From Aquiflexum lacus (lineage in GTDB: Bacteria > Bacteroidota > Bacteroidia > Cytophagales > Cyclobacteriaceae), in contig NZ_JABFHF010000002.1 in the NCBI RefSeq assembly GCF_015476655.1, positions 62,001-126,000 on the forward strand: a DNA stretch of 64,000 nt, written 5' to 3'. This document shows, in pieces, positions 1-9,262 of this stretch. Numbering within the stretch: the first letter of the stretch is position 1; the number at the start of each line of letters is the position of its first letter. The position numbers and the translations under genes are program-made. The notes below the pieces were generated by a model. The model saw only the letters and a list, made by a program, of their open reading frames with translations, made no database searches and was not told the origin of the DNA.

Positions 1-2
1 CT

Positions 3-761
3 GGTACAGGAGGTTCTTTTTCTGGGATTTCATTGGGAGGAGATGGTGATGGCTCTGTGGGAGTAGGGATAGGTGGAAGCGGCAGAGCAAATACAGGTTC
101 TGGAGGAGGAGCCGGAAGGAATAATGGTGGAGCAGGTTCTGCCGGTATGGTTATTATCCGGATTTCTTACCGGATTTTACCGGTTGAATACCTTTATTTT
201 GATGCTTTTTTTAAAAGGGAGACCAAATCGGTTGACTTAAAGTGGTCAACTGCCAAAGAGCTGGGTAATTCCCATTTTGAAATTCAAAGATCGCTACAAA
301 ATATAAATAATTGGGAAGTGATAGGAAATGAACCTGGATTGGGCTGGTCGGATAATCCTGTTGCATATGTGTTTAGTGATGATAACTTACCACTGATAGG
401 TAATTTTGCTTATTATCGAATCAGGCAGTTTGATGTCAATGGTAACGCTAGTTTGTCAAAAACAATATCTGTTCGCCTACCATCCCTAAATCAAGTGAAC
501 GGTGTTTGGCGAGCTTTCCCGAATCCCAATAGCGGTGAAAGGTTTAGCTTGGAATTGATCAATGAAAAAGAATACAATGGGGAGGATTTAACGGTAAAAC
601 TTATTTCGCCTACAATGGTAAATAGAGTAATTAAAGGTAAGAATCTCCGTGAGATTTCGGGATTAATCTTGGAAGAGTTTCAAAATGTTTCAAGAGGGAT
701 TTATCTCCTCGAGATTACTTGGGGTCAGAAGGCAGAATATTTGAAAATTATGAAACAATGA
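3..761 (+). CDS. Glycine-rich secreted protein with T9SS-like C-terminal module (5' partial)
   Basis: The reading frame is open to the left edge of the window, so the true start lies outside; an internal ATG at 33 is probably not the start. The first ~45 visible residues are glycine/serine-rich. The rest is the ~200-residue module shared with the next three genes. It begins near RILPVEYLYFDA, contains WSTAKE and NSHFEIQRS, a GLGWSD turn, YYRIRQFD, an FPNPNSGE stretch resembling the YPNP of T9SS sorting domains, and ends RGIYLLEITWGQKAEYLKIMKQ. It is most similar to the C-terminus of the gene at 1039. I infer export and surface attachment or release through T9SS; the passenger function is unknown. 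Confidence 0.8.
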   Translation, partial: GTGGSFSGISLGGDGDGSVGVGIGGSGRANTGSGGGAGRNNGGAGSAGMVIIRISYRILPVEYLYFDAFFKRETKSVDLKWSTAKELGNSHFEIQRSLQNINNWEVIGNEPGLGWSDNPVAYVFSDDNLPLIGNFAYYRIRQFDVNGNASLSKTISVRLPSLNQVNGVWRAFPNPNSGERFSLELINEKEYNGEDLTVKLISPTMVNRVIKGKNLREISGLILEEFQNVSRGIYLLEITWGQKAEYLKIMKQ

Positions 762-1038
762 TTCTTTCAAAATTTTTTGTGGTTTAGGAATACCATTTGG
801 TAATTTTTGATTTTATACTTTATGGTTCAGATTTTTTAGTGTGAATCAAAAAAGATAGACGAATAAATGCATTTTAATGGCACAAATAATCTTTTTATAT
901 TTTCTTAAAAATGTTTTTGCTATATTAATAGCCATATAATCCCCTAGTGATTTCGACAGTTGACATTGACTAAAGCCTATTAAACCCCTCTTATTTCTTA
1001 AACAAATATTTGTATACCAAGAAATTAAGGAATCCTGG

Positions 1039-3210
1039 ATGAATAATAAAATTACGCTTACCCAATTTATACTCCTATTTGCTGTTTTTTTTGGTAGCAA
1101 TCTAAGTGCATTTGGACAATGCAATAGTCCTGTTGTTTTCAATAGTCCTGGGGAAAACACTTTTTTTGTTCCTGCCGGTGTCAATTCCTTGATTGTTGAA
1201 GTTTGGGGTGCAGGTGGAGGTGGTGGCGGGAGAACAGAAAACGGTACCGGCGGCGGTGGCGGAGGTGGAGGCTATTCAAGAAGCGAAATCATAGTTATTT
1301 CAGGTTCAGTTTATACCGTTTGGGTTGGTGCCGGTGGTCTTTCTAGTATCAATGGTGAAGATTCATGGGTTGCGCCTACAGATGATATAACCAATAGAAT
1401 AGTTTTGGCCAAAGGCGGTGAAACTCCGGGGATCAATACTCCTGCCGGAGGACTTGGAGGATCATCTGCAAATGGTATTGGAACTTTTAGGTTCAGTGGT
1501 GGGAATGGAGCTACTGCAGCTGCCAATGCTGGAGGAGGTGGTGGTTCATCAGCAGGTATTGGAATAGATGGGAATCCTGCGACGGACCGAGAAGGTGCCA
1601 ACGCCCCGAGAGGAGGAGGCCCCGGAGGGGATGGCGCAAATGGTAATAATCGACCTGGAAATTCACCTTTTGAAGGACCGGGAGGTGGCGGGGGCGGTGC
1701 AAGAGGCGCCAACCAAAACGGTGGGGATGGAAGCGATGGAAGGGTCAGTATTTCCTATACTTGTCAGTTTTTTGTTGGAGGAATCCTATTGGATGATGGT
1801 GCAGTTACAGGGACCACAATCATAGAGTTTTCTTCTCCGGGTTTGAATTCTTGGACTGCTCCAAAAGGGCTTACTGAGTTTGACTTGTTTGTAGTTGGAG
1901 GCGGCGGCGGCGGCGGTTTTGGAAATGCAGCAGGAGGTGGAGGTGCAGGGGGTGTGTCTCTGGCTAGTTTCAGTAATATTAACGGAGGACAGGGATTTGT
2001 CGTGGATACTGATTTTGAAATGAACGTCGGAGGAGGAGGAGGGGGTGCTGGGAACCAAAACGTTAAAGGCACCAATGGTACGCCATCTATTTTTGGATTT
2101 GGTACAGATTATGAGACCATTGCCGGGGCTGGCGGTGGTGGAGGTTCTAATTCAAGTGTTGACGGACGAAATGGGTTTATGGTTAATTCTTCCGGAGGAG
2201 GAGCAAGTGGTTTAAATATATCCGGTCTTGGAAATGCATTAGGGAATAATGGTAGTCCTGGTTTGAATGAATTCACTGGAGGCGGGGGCGGAGGAGCAGG
2301 AAGTACAGGTACACCAGGAATATTAACTCCTGGGCCAGGTTCAAATATTACTGCAACAGGCGGAAACGGTGGTGAGGGATTTCCTTCGAATTTTAGAGGA
2401 AATTTGGTCATTTATGCTGCTGGAGGGGGCGGATCCACTGATGCAGGTTCTAATCCATCAAGAAATAATCCCGGTTTGGGGGGAAGTGGTATAGGTGGAA
2501 ATGCAAATAGAAACGGGATAGGTGGTGCAGGACGTTCACAGGGTTCTGGAGGTGGTGCGGGAAGCGGTGGTGGAGGTTCAGGAATTTCAGGAGTGGTCAT
2601 TATCCGATACCCCAACTTCAGAATTTTACCGGTTGAATATCTTTACTTTGATGCTAATTTTAAAAGGGAAGATAAATTGGTTGAACTTCAATGGGCCACT
2701 GCCAAAGAATGGGAAAACTCTCATTTTGAAATCCAAAGGTCTTTGCAAGGCATCAAAAATTGGGAATTGATCGGGAATGAACCGGGGTCAGCTTGGTCTG
2801 ATGATCCGGTGGAATATCTGTACAATGACAACAACCTGCCATTGATAGGTGGTATGGCCTATTATAGACTCAAGCAGGTTGATTTCAATGGGAATTCCAA
2901 TTTTTCAAAAACAGTTTCTGTCCGTCTACCAACTTTAAATCAAGTAAAAGGTGTTTGGCGGGCTTTTCCAAATCCTAACGCAGGAGAAATATTCAACTTG
3001 GAATTGATAGATGACAGGGAATATCAGGGAGAAGATCTGAGGGTAAGACTTATTACACCTTATGCAGTCAATAAGGTGATTAATAGTAATAATCTCCGTC
3101 AGATTTCGGGATTGATATTGGAAGAACTGCAAAGGGCTTCTAAAGGGATTTTTCTTCTAGAGATTTCATGGGGACAGAAAGTTGAGTTTATTAAGATAAT
3201 GAAGCAGTGA
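1039..3210 (+). CDS. Large glycine-rich secreted protein with T9SS-like C-terminal module
   Basis: 723 residues. Residues 1-26 form a signal peptide (hydrophobic LTQFILLFAVFFGSNLSA). Two glycine-rich domains follow, about residues 35-240 and 255-525. Each opens with a short beta segment (VPAGVNSLIVEVWGAGG and APKGLTEFDLFVVGGG), the pattern of the bacterial Gly-rich domain seen in surface proteins. The last ~200 residues repeat the module of the upstream gene almost residue for residue (LPVEYLYFDA, FPNPNAGE, LLEISWGQKVEFIKIMKQ), which points to recent tandem duplication. Codon use in the glycine tracts is GGA/GGT/GGC-mixed, so antisense frames look like long proline-rich ORFs; these are shadows. 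Likely surface-exposed or secreted through T9SS; ligand unknown. Confidence 0.85.
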   Translation: MNNKITLTQFILLFAVFFGSNLSAFGQCNSPVVFNSPGENTFFVPAGVNSLIVEVWGAGGGGGGRTENGTGGGGGGGGYSRSEIIVISGSVYTVWVGAGGLSSINGEDSWVAPTDDITNRIVLAKGGETPGINTPAGGLGGSSANGIGTFRFSGGNGATAAANAGGGGGSSAGIGIDGNPATDREGANAPRGGGPGGDGANGNNRPGNSPFEGPGGGGGGARGANQNGGDGSDGRVSISYTCQFFVGGILLDDGAVTGTTIIEFSSPGLNSWTAPKGLTEFDLFVVGGGGGGGFGNAAGGGGAGGVSLASFSNINGGQGFVVDTDFEMNVGGGGGGAGNQNVKGTNGTPSIFGFGTDYETIAGAGGGGGSNSSVDGRNGFMVNSSGGGASGLNISGLGNALGNNGSPGLNEFTGGGGGGAGSTGTPGILTPGPGSNITATGGNGGEGFPSNFRGNLVIYAAGGGGSTDAGSNPSRNNPGLGGSGIGGNANRNGIGGAGRSQGSGGGAGSGGGGSGISGVVIIRYPNFRILPVEYLYFDANFKREDKLVELQWATAKEWENSHFEIQRSLQGIKNWELIGNEPGSAWSDDPVEYLYNDNNLPLIGGMAYYRLKQVDFNGNSNFSKTVSVRLPTLNQVKGVWRAFPNPNAGEIFNLELIDDREYQGEDLRVRLITPYAVNKVINSNNLRQISGLILEELQRASKGIFLLEISWGQKVEFIKIMKQ

Positions 3211-3700
3211 GCAGTCTCAGTTGGCAGCCACACATTTAAGGTTTCAGGGATCGTAGTTGCAAGTCCTAAACATTTTTTTAAAATATTCAGAAAAGGTAAT
3301 GACGTTAGGCAGCCGTCATCCCGAGTGGAGAAAATTGGCATTTACTGAATGGAAAATGACATAAATCGGGCTGCAGACCTCTCTCCACGATAGCTATCGG
3401 GATTCGGGACAGGCTTTTCTATGTCATGACGGCTGATCCGATTTTTTAGATATAAAAATCCTTTTTGATTTTATTTTTCGATTGTATTTAGATTCTTTTG
3501 AAGATAAGGGATAGTTACTGCTGAATTTTTAAACGATTAATTGTTAAAGAATTATAAATCAATGAATTAACCGTAAAATTTTATAGTGGTAAATCTAAAT
3601 CTATCTGGATTTACGGATATTTTTTAATAGTTTAAATATTTTATAAATCATTAAAAAAGCATTTCATATATAAAAAAATGCAAAAATATTGATTATTTAT
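3211..3700. other. Intergenic stretch with dispersed-repeat copy A
   Basis: No gene is supported here. Positions about 3274-3440 hold a dispersed repeat that recurs near 13812-14100: both share a TTCAGAAnAGGTAATGAC block, a GGCATTTAC...AATGACAT block, a GCAGACCTCTCC block, and the palindrome CGATAGCTATCG (3388-3399). The remainder, 3440-3700, is AT-rich with no evident coding. Confidence 0.6.
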
Positions 3701-3730
3701 TTGTTTATTAAATACAAATAAGTACATTTG
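3701..3730 (+). promoter_or_regulatory. Bacteroidetes-type promoter of the secreted protein gene at 3767
   Basis: TTG at 3701-3703 and TACATTTG at 3723-3730 are separated by 19 nt, an exact match to the Bacteroidetes consensus TTG-N19-TAnnTTTG. The -7 box covers the upstream candidate start at 3728, so the real start must be downstream (ATG at 3767). Confidence 0.75.
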
Positions 3731-3766
3731 AAACACAAAATAGACTCTACAAAAATCAATCACCCC

Positions 3767-5311
3767 ATGAGATTTTTAAAAACAGTACTTTTCGCCCTAT
3801 TTCTTTTGCTTGGCTACAATAGCAATGCGCAAGTGACATACACTACAAGTGGAACTTGTTCTCCTACAATGACCAATTATCTGACAACGGCTTCTTGCTG
3901 GGTGCGTACCGGAAGTTGTTCTCCAAATCCTCCAGCAACTCCACCTTCCAACGGTTCATCAGGTTGTCCGGTAACAATTGTTATCAACCATGAGGTTAAC
4001 CTTGCGAGTTTGACTGTTGGTTCATTTACTACGGTCAGGGTAAATTCAGGTGGTAAATTAAATATCTCTGGAAACCTTACAAAGACAGTAGATACCGAAG
4101 GAAGTATTTTTGTAAATGGTGGAGAGATTGCAGTTAGTGGGAACTTAATTTTACCAAGTGGCAAAAATACTGCAAACACAAAACTTAATATTGATATTAG
4201 AAATGGAGGAAGTTTTAATATTACTGGTGGACTATTGGACATTGAAAATAATGCACAGTTAGTCATTGATGGTGATGGAGATGCTACTAGTATTTTAAGC
4301 GTGAAGTCATTTAATTTTGGTCAGAGATCCAAGGTTGATATTTTGGTAGGTGGGGGATTGTTTGTCGAAGGTGATGTGGATTACAGAGGAAATAATTCGG
4401 AAATTAATGTCACTGGTTTTTTTAGAACAGGTGGAAGTGTGATTATTACAGGGGGGTCTGGTAATCAATTGAATGCTTATGGGAATGCTCAGATTATGAT
4501 TGAGAAAAATCTTGATGTTAGAGGTACCAGTGACATTACTTTTGGAGGAACAAGTGAAACAGATATTGGTGGCGATATAATTACTGTAGGTAGTGCAAAA
4601 GTAATTGCAACCGAACAGGCTCAAGTTTTTGTTTGCGGAACATTTCCTGTTCCATGTAATGATAATAATTGTAACACACAGGAAATTATTCAGGGAACTT
4701 TTGCAGCATCCTGTAGAATAATGCCTGTAGAATATGTTTATACCAAAGCACAGTTTAATGCCAATATCAGATCAAATTCTATTTTTTGGGCAACCGGTAA
4801 GGAGGTTGAAAACAGTCATTTCGAAATTGAAAGATCAATTGGTAATATTACTGATTTCAGAGTAGTTGCAACTGTTGATGGAATGGGATGGTCAGACAAC
4901 GTGACCGAATACAGTTTTGAAGATTTGAGCCTTCCTTTGAATGAGATTGTTGTTTATTATAGAATCAATCAGTTTGATTTTGATGGAAAAGTTACAGTTG
5001 GGAAAGTGATGTCTGTACGTCTTACTTCAAGCAATCAGAATATGGTCAATGTGTGGAAAGTATATCCCAATCCATTGGTTGGAGGTGAGCGATTAAACAT
5101 CAAGCTTACAGATTTTAAGGCCTATACCGGTGAAACCATTACAGTGAAAATTCTTTCTTCAACATCAGCAGCTTTCCAAGTACAGGCAAGGTCTGAATCT
5201 GAACTGAATGAAGTGTTAAGCGTATTAGTAGCAAGGGTACCGAGAGGAGTTTTGATGATCGAAATACAGTGGGGTCAGCAGGTGGAGCACTTTAAATTGT
5301 TGAAGAAGTAA
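3767..5311 (+). CDS. Secreted repeat protein with T9SS-like C-terminal module
   Basis: 514 residues from the ATG at 3767. A longer frame starts at 3728, but that codon lies in the promoter -7 box, and the 3767 start gives a clean signal peptide (MRFLKTVLFALFLLLG, cleavage after SNAQ). Residues ~70-300 are short repeating beta units rich in G, N, I and V (for example NSGGKLNISGNLTK), resembling a right-handed beta-helix. The last ~200 residues are the module shared with the neighbours: MPVEYVYTKAQF, ENSHFEIERS, GMGWSD, YYRINQFDFDG, VYPNP, IEIQWGQQVEHFKLLKK. I infer T9SS export. Paralogue of the next gene; function unknown. Confidence 0.85.
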   Translation: MRFLKTVLFALFLLLGYNSNAQVTYTTSGTCSPTMTNYLTTASCWVRTGSCSPNPPATPPSNGSSGCPVTIVINHEVNLASLTVGSFTTVRVNSGGKLNISGNLTKTVDTEGSIFVNGGEIAVSGNLILPSGKNTANTKLNIDIRNGGSFNITGGLLDIENNAQLVIDGDGDATSILSVKSFNFGQRSKVDILVGGGLFVEGDVDYRGNNSEINVTGFFRTGGSVIITGGSGNQLNAYGNAQIMIEKNLDVRGTSDITFGGTSETDIGGDIITVGSAKVIATEQAQVFVCGTFPVPCNDNNCNTQEIIQGTFAASCRIMPVEYVYTKAQFNANIRSNSIFWATGKEVENSHFEIERSIGNITDFRVVATVDGMGWSDNVTEYSFEDLSLPLNEIVVYYRINQFDFDGKVTVGKVMSVRLTSSNQNMVNVWKVYPNPLVGGERLNIKLTDFKAYTGETITVKILSSTSAAFQVQARSESELNEVLSVLVARVPRGVLMIEIQWGQQVEHFKLLKK

Positions 5312-5350
5312 AAATTTTTTTAGAATGAAATCCAACCAGGAATAGTTTTT

Positions 5351-5387
5351 AAAAAACCTGTTTTATTCAATATAGAACAGGTTTTTT
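5351..5387 (+). terminator. Rho-independent terminator after the gene at 3767
   Basis: Stem AAAAAACCTGTT (5351-5362) pairs with AACAGGTTTTTT (5376-5387), followed by further T residues. It lies 40 nt after the stop codon. Confidence 0.75.
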
Positions 5388-5462
5388 TTCTATTTTTGGA
5401 TTAAACAAAGAGCAGATATAAAAAAAATTGTTTAGTTATTAGGAACACGAAAAGCAAATATG

Positions 5463-5470
5463 TATATTTG
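5463..5470 (+). promoter_or_regulatory. Probable -7 box (TATATTTG) for the gene at 5505
   Basis: TATATTTG fits TAnnTTTG and its surroundings (AAATATGTATATTTGAAA) resemble the promoter of the paralogue at 3723. No good TTG lies at the right distance upstream. Confidence 0.45.
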
Positions 5471-5504
5471 AAATTCAGTTTTCTTTGCTCAAAAACGAGA
5501 ATAA

Positions 5505-6956
5505 ATGAACAATTTTTATAAAATATTATTTTTATATCTAATCCTCTCGGGAGTTTCTTTCTATGGGTATGGGCAGACATATACATACAATCCAAGTAAA
5601 GCAGGCTGTAATGGAACATGGGGTAATGGAAATTGTTGGGATATAACGACATTAAATGACCCAAGTGGTTGTACAGCAAATGCTAGTCTTTTTCCTCCGG
5701 CAATACCTGCCGGGTGTAAGGTTAATGTGGTTATTAACGATGACCTAACTATTACTGGAGATCTAACTTTTGATGGAACTTACAATAGCATTTCAGTAGG
5801 CAATGGAGCGAAATTCAATATTACTGGAAATGTAACTATTGGAGAAGCGAGACAAGTAGAATTTAATGTAGTTGGAAATAGTGAGTTTAATATCCTGGGC
5901 GAATTGATTATTTCCTTAGGTTCCAATAATCCAAGTACAATTTTAGATATAACAGGCGATGATACTGCCAATATTTTAGTTGGCTCAATTGACCTGAAAG
6001 GTAGATCTATAATTAACATACTAGATGGAGGTAGGTTAATAAGTTCTGGGACGACTAGGTATAATGGTAATAGCTCTCAAATTAATGTTTCTGGATTTTT
6101 CAGAACTTTCCAACTTGAAATAATGGGGGGGAGTCAACATCAATTAAATACCTTTGGAGATGCAAAAGTGATTATTGATAATGATTTAGAATTATTTGGT
6201 AATTCTCAGATTGTTTTTGGAGGGAATAGTGAAATAGACATTGGAGGAAATATCAATGCAGGTGGGGCTGCTAGAGTAACTGCAACAGGATCTGCTAAGG
6301 TTTATTATTGTGGTGTTATTAGTAATGAAATTGAACTTGAAGCTGGCAAATTTTTTGATAGCTGTCGGATTCTACCAGTTGAGCTTCTTTATTTCAATTC
6401 TAATTTTTCACCTCAAAATGGTGCTACAATAATAAATTGGTCTACAGCCAAAGAATGGGAGAACAGCCATTTCGAAATTGAAAGGTCTGAAATGAATATA
6501 AAAAAATTCAAAAAGATTGGACAAGTGAAGGGGATTGGTTGGACTGAGACAATATCTTCCTATTCTTATGAAGATAAAAATTTACCGATTTCGGGAGGCA
6601 TAGTTTACTATAGGTTAAAACAAGTAGATTTCAATGGAAATTTTGAATATTCAAGTGTAGTTTCTGTAAATCTTCCAATGTTACAAGTAACCAATGGCAT
6701 TTGGAGAGCTTATCCAAACCCAACAGAGAATGGTCAATTGAGGGTAAGTTTATTGGATAGGGATGGATACAACGAGGAAAGCTTGACTTTTAGACTGATA
6801 CACCCCACTTCAGTTACTGAATCCATGTCTGTTTCAAATGAGGATGAAATGAACGAAATCCTTGCTACTTGGGTGGCTAAAATTCCAAGAGGATTGTTTG
6901 TTGTAGAAATCCGGTGGGGGCAGAAAGTGGAGCATATCAAGGTTTTAAAAAAATAA
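5505..6956 (+). CDS. Secreted repeat protein with T9SS-like C-terminal module
   Basis: 483 residues, the fourth member of the tandem family. Signal peptide MNNFYKILFLYLILSGVSF, cleavage near YGYGQ. Residues ~60-280 are beta-helix-like repeats (NISGxxxxG, GGNINAGG). The C-terminal module runs from LPVELLYFNSNF through WSTAKEWENSHFEIERS, GIGWTE, YYRLKQVDFNG and WRAYPNP to VVEIRWGQKVEHIKVLKK. The passenger aligns by eye with the gene at 3767 (FRTF/FRTGG, QHQLNTFGDAKVIIDNDLEL and related segments), so these two form one sub-pair and the two glycine-rich genes another. Surface or extracellular role inferred; ligand unknown. Confidence 0.85.
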   Translation: MNNFYKILFLYLILSGVSFYGYGQTYTYNPSKAGCNGTWGNGNCWDITTLNDPSGCTANASLFPPAIPAGCKVNVVINDDLTITGDLTFDGTYNSISVGNGAKFNITGNVTIGEARQVEFNVVGNSEFNILGELIISLGSNNPSTILDITGDDTANILVGSIDLKGRSIINILDGGRLISSGTTRYNGNSSQINVSGFFRTFQLEIMGGSQHQLNTFGDAKVIIDNDLELFGNSQIVFGGNSEIDIGGNINAGGAARVTATGSAKVYYCGVISNEIELEAGKFFDSCRILPVELLYFNSNFSPQNGATIINWSTAKEWENSHFEIERSEMNIKKFKKIGQVKGIGWTETISSYSYEDKNLPISGGIVYYRLKQVDFNGNFEYSSVVSVNLPMLQVTNGIWRAYPNPTENGQLRVSLLDRDGYNEESLTFRLIHPTSVTESMSVSNEDEMNEILATWVAKIPRGLFVVEIRWGQKVEHIKVLKK

Positions 6957-7127
6957 TTTATTTTAAGTAGTAGGATTTTTTGAATTCCAAAAATGGATTT
7001 CATACCCTAGATTTTGTTTTGTAAACTAACCATTTGGTTATTTTGTTATTCTTTTTTTATTTCATTTTTCTGATAAGGCTTTTTAACTCTTATTATTATG
7101 AATGTCACCTAACTTAATTTCTTTGAA

Positions 7128-8759
7128 ATGCGTAAAATCACCCTTACTTTATTTATTACAGCTACGATTCTGGCATGTGTGCCTGATGATAAAAACCCGA
7201 TTTCGGATCCTACAGTTGAAATCAACACAGATATTGAAACACTGAATACCAGGGTTTCATTGGAAGGTACAGGGGTAGTGGAAATATTCGGATCGGAAAT
7301 GTTAAATGGAAGAATCTCGGAAGAAGATATTCCTGCCGGAAAAGTACCGCTCATGATGGTATCCCAAGTCGATCCACCTAATCTGTCAGGCAAGGAATTG
7401 ACTGCTACTCATGTGGATATTTCGGGCAATTATGCCTATGTCAGTTACAATACAGTCGGACCGGTTTTCTTGGGAGCAATTGAAATATTTGATATTACCG
7501 ATCCCCTACATCCAAAAATCACGAGCCAGGCAATTTTCAAAAATGGTGATATTAATTCACTGAGCTATAAAAATGGCGTATTGTATGCTGCAGCTGCTTT
7601 TGATATCGATCAGGAACCCAATATCAGTACCGCTGCACAACTCGTGGTTGTCAATGTCAGCAATGGTAAATTCGTTTCAAATTTTTCAAAATTTGATATA
7701 GAAGGATTTGCTGCAGTGGATGTATGTACTACGTCAGAAGATATTGCAGTGGCTAGTGGAAGCAATGGACTGGTAGGTCTGTTCAGCAGTAAAGGTGAAA
7801 TGCACAATAAATTTCCTTTGACTGATCTTAGGGCGGTCAAATATGGCAATGATGTACTGGCAGTACTAAGTGGAAAGGAAGGAATTAAATTATTAAATCC
7901 GTCTAATTTAGAAACTATTAAGTCAATTCGGACTGAAAATGATATTGCAGAATCAAAAAGGACTTTGGATATGGCCCCAGGCTTGTTATTTGCTTCTGAA
8001 GGACAGAGAGGCGTAGGTGTATATTCCACTGCAACAGGTTTTTTTTTACAACGTCTTTCCATTCCTGTCAAGCCTGAAGAGGTAGAAGATGGCGATGTGG
8101 TGACTAACGCCGTGTCTTTTGATGACGGCAAAGTTTTTATGGCAAATGGCGGGGCAGGGATTTCTGTTTCCCAATTAGTTGAAAATGATATGTTGGAAAA
8201 TATCGGGGTATTGGGAATCTATGGTTCTACTAACTTTGTGAAAGCGAAAAAAGGATATGTTTTTGTAGCTTCTGGTCGAAAGGGGCTCCAAATTCTTAAT
8301 TTGACACAAAAAGAAGAACTGCCGTTAAGTAGCGAAATCAGCTGTACGGGATTTGGATCTTATGAAGGTAAATCCAATCTAAATGTCAATTCGAATCAAA
8401 CTGAAGGATATACAGGTGCTGTTTCTCTTAAGAATGTCAATATTGGAGGTTCACTGACTTTCTGTGGCTCTATGGCTATAGAAAATAGTCTAAACTTAAA
8501 TAGTGGGGGAGTATTTATGATGAATGGATCCTTGGTTTTTGGGCAATACAACAAAAACCGGTCGCTTTCCATTAACAGCAATGCGGTTTTGAAAGTATAT
8601 GGGGATTTGGTTATTTATGGGGATTTGAACCTCAACTCAGGTGCTACTTTGGAATTTGTTGGAGAAGGCAATAAGGTTTCGATTTTTGGCAAAGTAAATA
8701 AAAATCAAAACGTAACCATTAAAGGTGAATTCATTGATACGGAAGGGAAATTGAAATAA
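7128..8759 (+). CDS. Beta-propeller (LVIVD-like) lipoprotein
   Basis: 543 residues. Lipoprotein signal MRKITLTLFITATILAC with the lipobox cysteine at residue 17. Residues ~80-395 hold repeats of the form 'V.ISGNYAYVSY...GAIEIFDITDP..P', typical of LVIVD/beta-propeller surface proteins. After a single CTGFGSYEGKSNLNVNSNQ junction, the last ~130 residues switch to beta-helix-like units (SGGVFMMNGSLVFG, NLNSGATLEF) like those in the two genes upstream, but without the T9SS-like tail. It is thus a propeller with a helix-like stalk, probably anchored by lipid in the outer membrane. Same strand as the T9SS-like array, 171 nt after it; possibly functionally linked, unproven. Confidence 0.75.
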   Translation: MRKITLTLFITATILACVPDDKNPISDPTVEINTDIETLNTRVSLEGTGVVEIFGSEMLNGRISEEDIPAGKVPLMMVSQVDPPNLSGKELTATHVDISGNYAYVSYNTVGPVFLGAIEIFDITDPLHPKITSQAIFKNGDINSLSYKNGVLYAAAAFDIDQEPNISTAAQLVVVNVSNGKFVSNFSKFDIEGFAAVDVCTTSEDIAVASGSNGLVGLFSSKGEMHNKFPLTDLRAVKYGNDVLAVLSGKEGIKLLNPSNLETIKSIRTENDIAESKRTLDMAPGLLFASEGQRGVGVYSTATGFFLQRLSIPVKPEEVEDGDVVTNAVSFDDGKVFMANGGAGISVSQLVENDMLENIGVLGIYGSTNFVKAKKGYVFVASGRKGLQILNLTQKEELPLSSEISCTGFGSYEGKSNLNVNSNQTEGYTGAVSLKNVNIGGSLTFCGSMAIENSLNLNSGGVFMMNGSLVFGQYNKNRSLSINSNAVLKVYGDLVIYGDLNLNSGATLEFVGEGNKVSIFGKVNKNQNVTIKGEFIDTEGKLK

Positions 8760-8775
8760 AAAACAATCGTTAAAC

Positions 8776-8807
8776 AAACCCTCCGAAATTTAAGTTTAGG
8801 AGGGTTT
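8776..8807. terminator. Bidirectional terminator between convergent genes
   Basis: AAACCCTCC (8776-8784) pairs with GGAGGGTTT (8799-8807); T-rich on both strands. It separates the propeller gene (+) from the NTF2-like gene (-). Confidence 0.7.
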
Positions 8808-8812
8808 TGTTT

Positions 8813-9238
8813 TTATCTCTTTTCCTCATACCAGGTCTTATGGACTATTTTCCACTGACCATCCATTTTGATCAAAGTCAGGTAATCAAAATAATATATG
8901 CCCGGCCAAAAGAGTTCGGTCTTAGCCAAAGCTGTATAGCCTTTAATTTCAATATCCAGTAATCGGTTATCAAATTTATCGGGATCTCTTTTGTCACCAT
9001 TTGCCGTTCCTGAAGCCCATTCTTCGTATGGCGTTACGGTAAAATTCTCCCCCCGATATCCGATCAATCTGGCTGAGGGATCAAAAGCTGTATCAAGTTT
9101 CGTTCGATCCCTTTCCATCATGCCATCAAAATAAAGTTGTATGGTATGTGTGATGGCCGATTTTTCCTCATTGACTGACTGGGCAAAAACTGTCCCGCAA
9201 CAGGAAAGAAAAAGAATGATGAGGGATAGATTTTTCAT
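8813..9238 (-). CDS. Secreted NTF2-like / putative lumazine-binding domain protein
   Basis: 141 residues. Signal peptide MKNLSLIILFLSCCGTVFAQ. The remainder is one SnoaL/NTF2-like alpha+beta fold: an N-terminal helix (EEKSAITHTIQLYFDGMMERD), then strands ending in DYLTLIKMDGQWKIVHKTW, the usual end of the putative lumazine-binding family common in Bacteroidetes. Such proteins are generally periplasmic and of unknown ligand. It lies 24 nt downstream of serS on the same strand and may be co-transcribed. Confidence 0.75.
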   Translation of the reverse strand: MKNLSLIILFLSCCGTVFAQSVNEEKSAITHTIQLYFDGMMERDRTKLDTAFDPSARLIGYRGENFTVTPYEEWASGTANGDKRDPDKFDNRLLDIEIKGYTALAKTELFWPGIYYFDYLTLIKMDGQWKIVHKTWYEEKR

Positions 9239-9262
9239 CGATGGGGCATATTAATCTTTGGT

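Noticed and set aside
1311-2615. Several long proline-rich ORFs on the - strand
   Set aside because: They mirror glycine codons of the secreted protein on the + strand and lack any domain.
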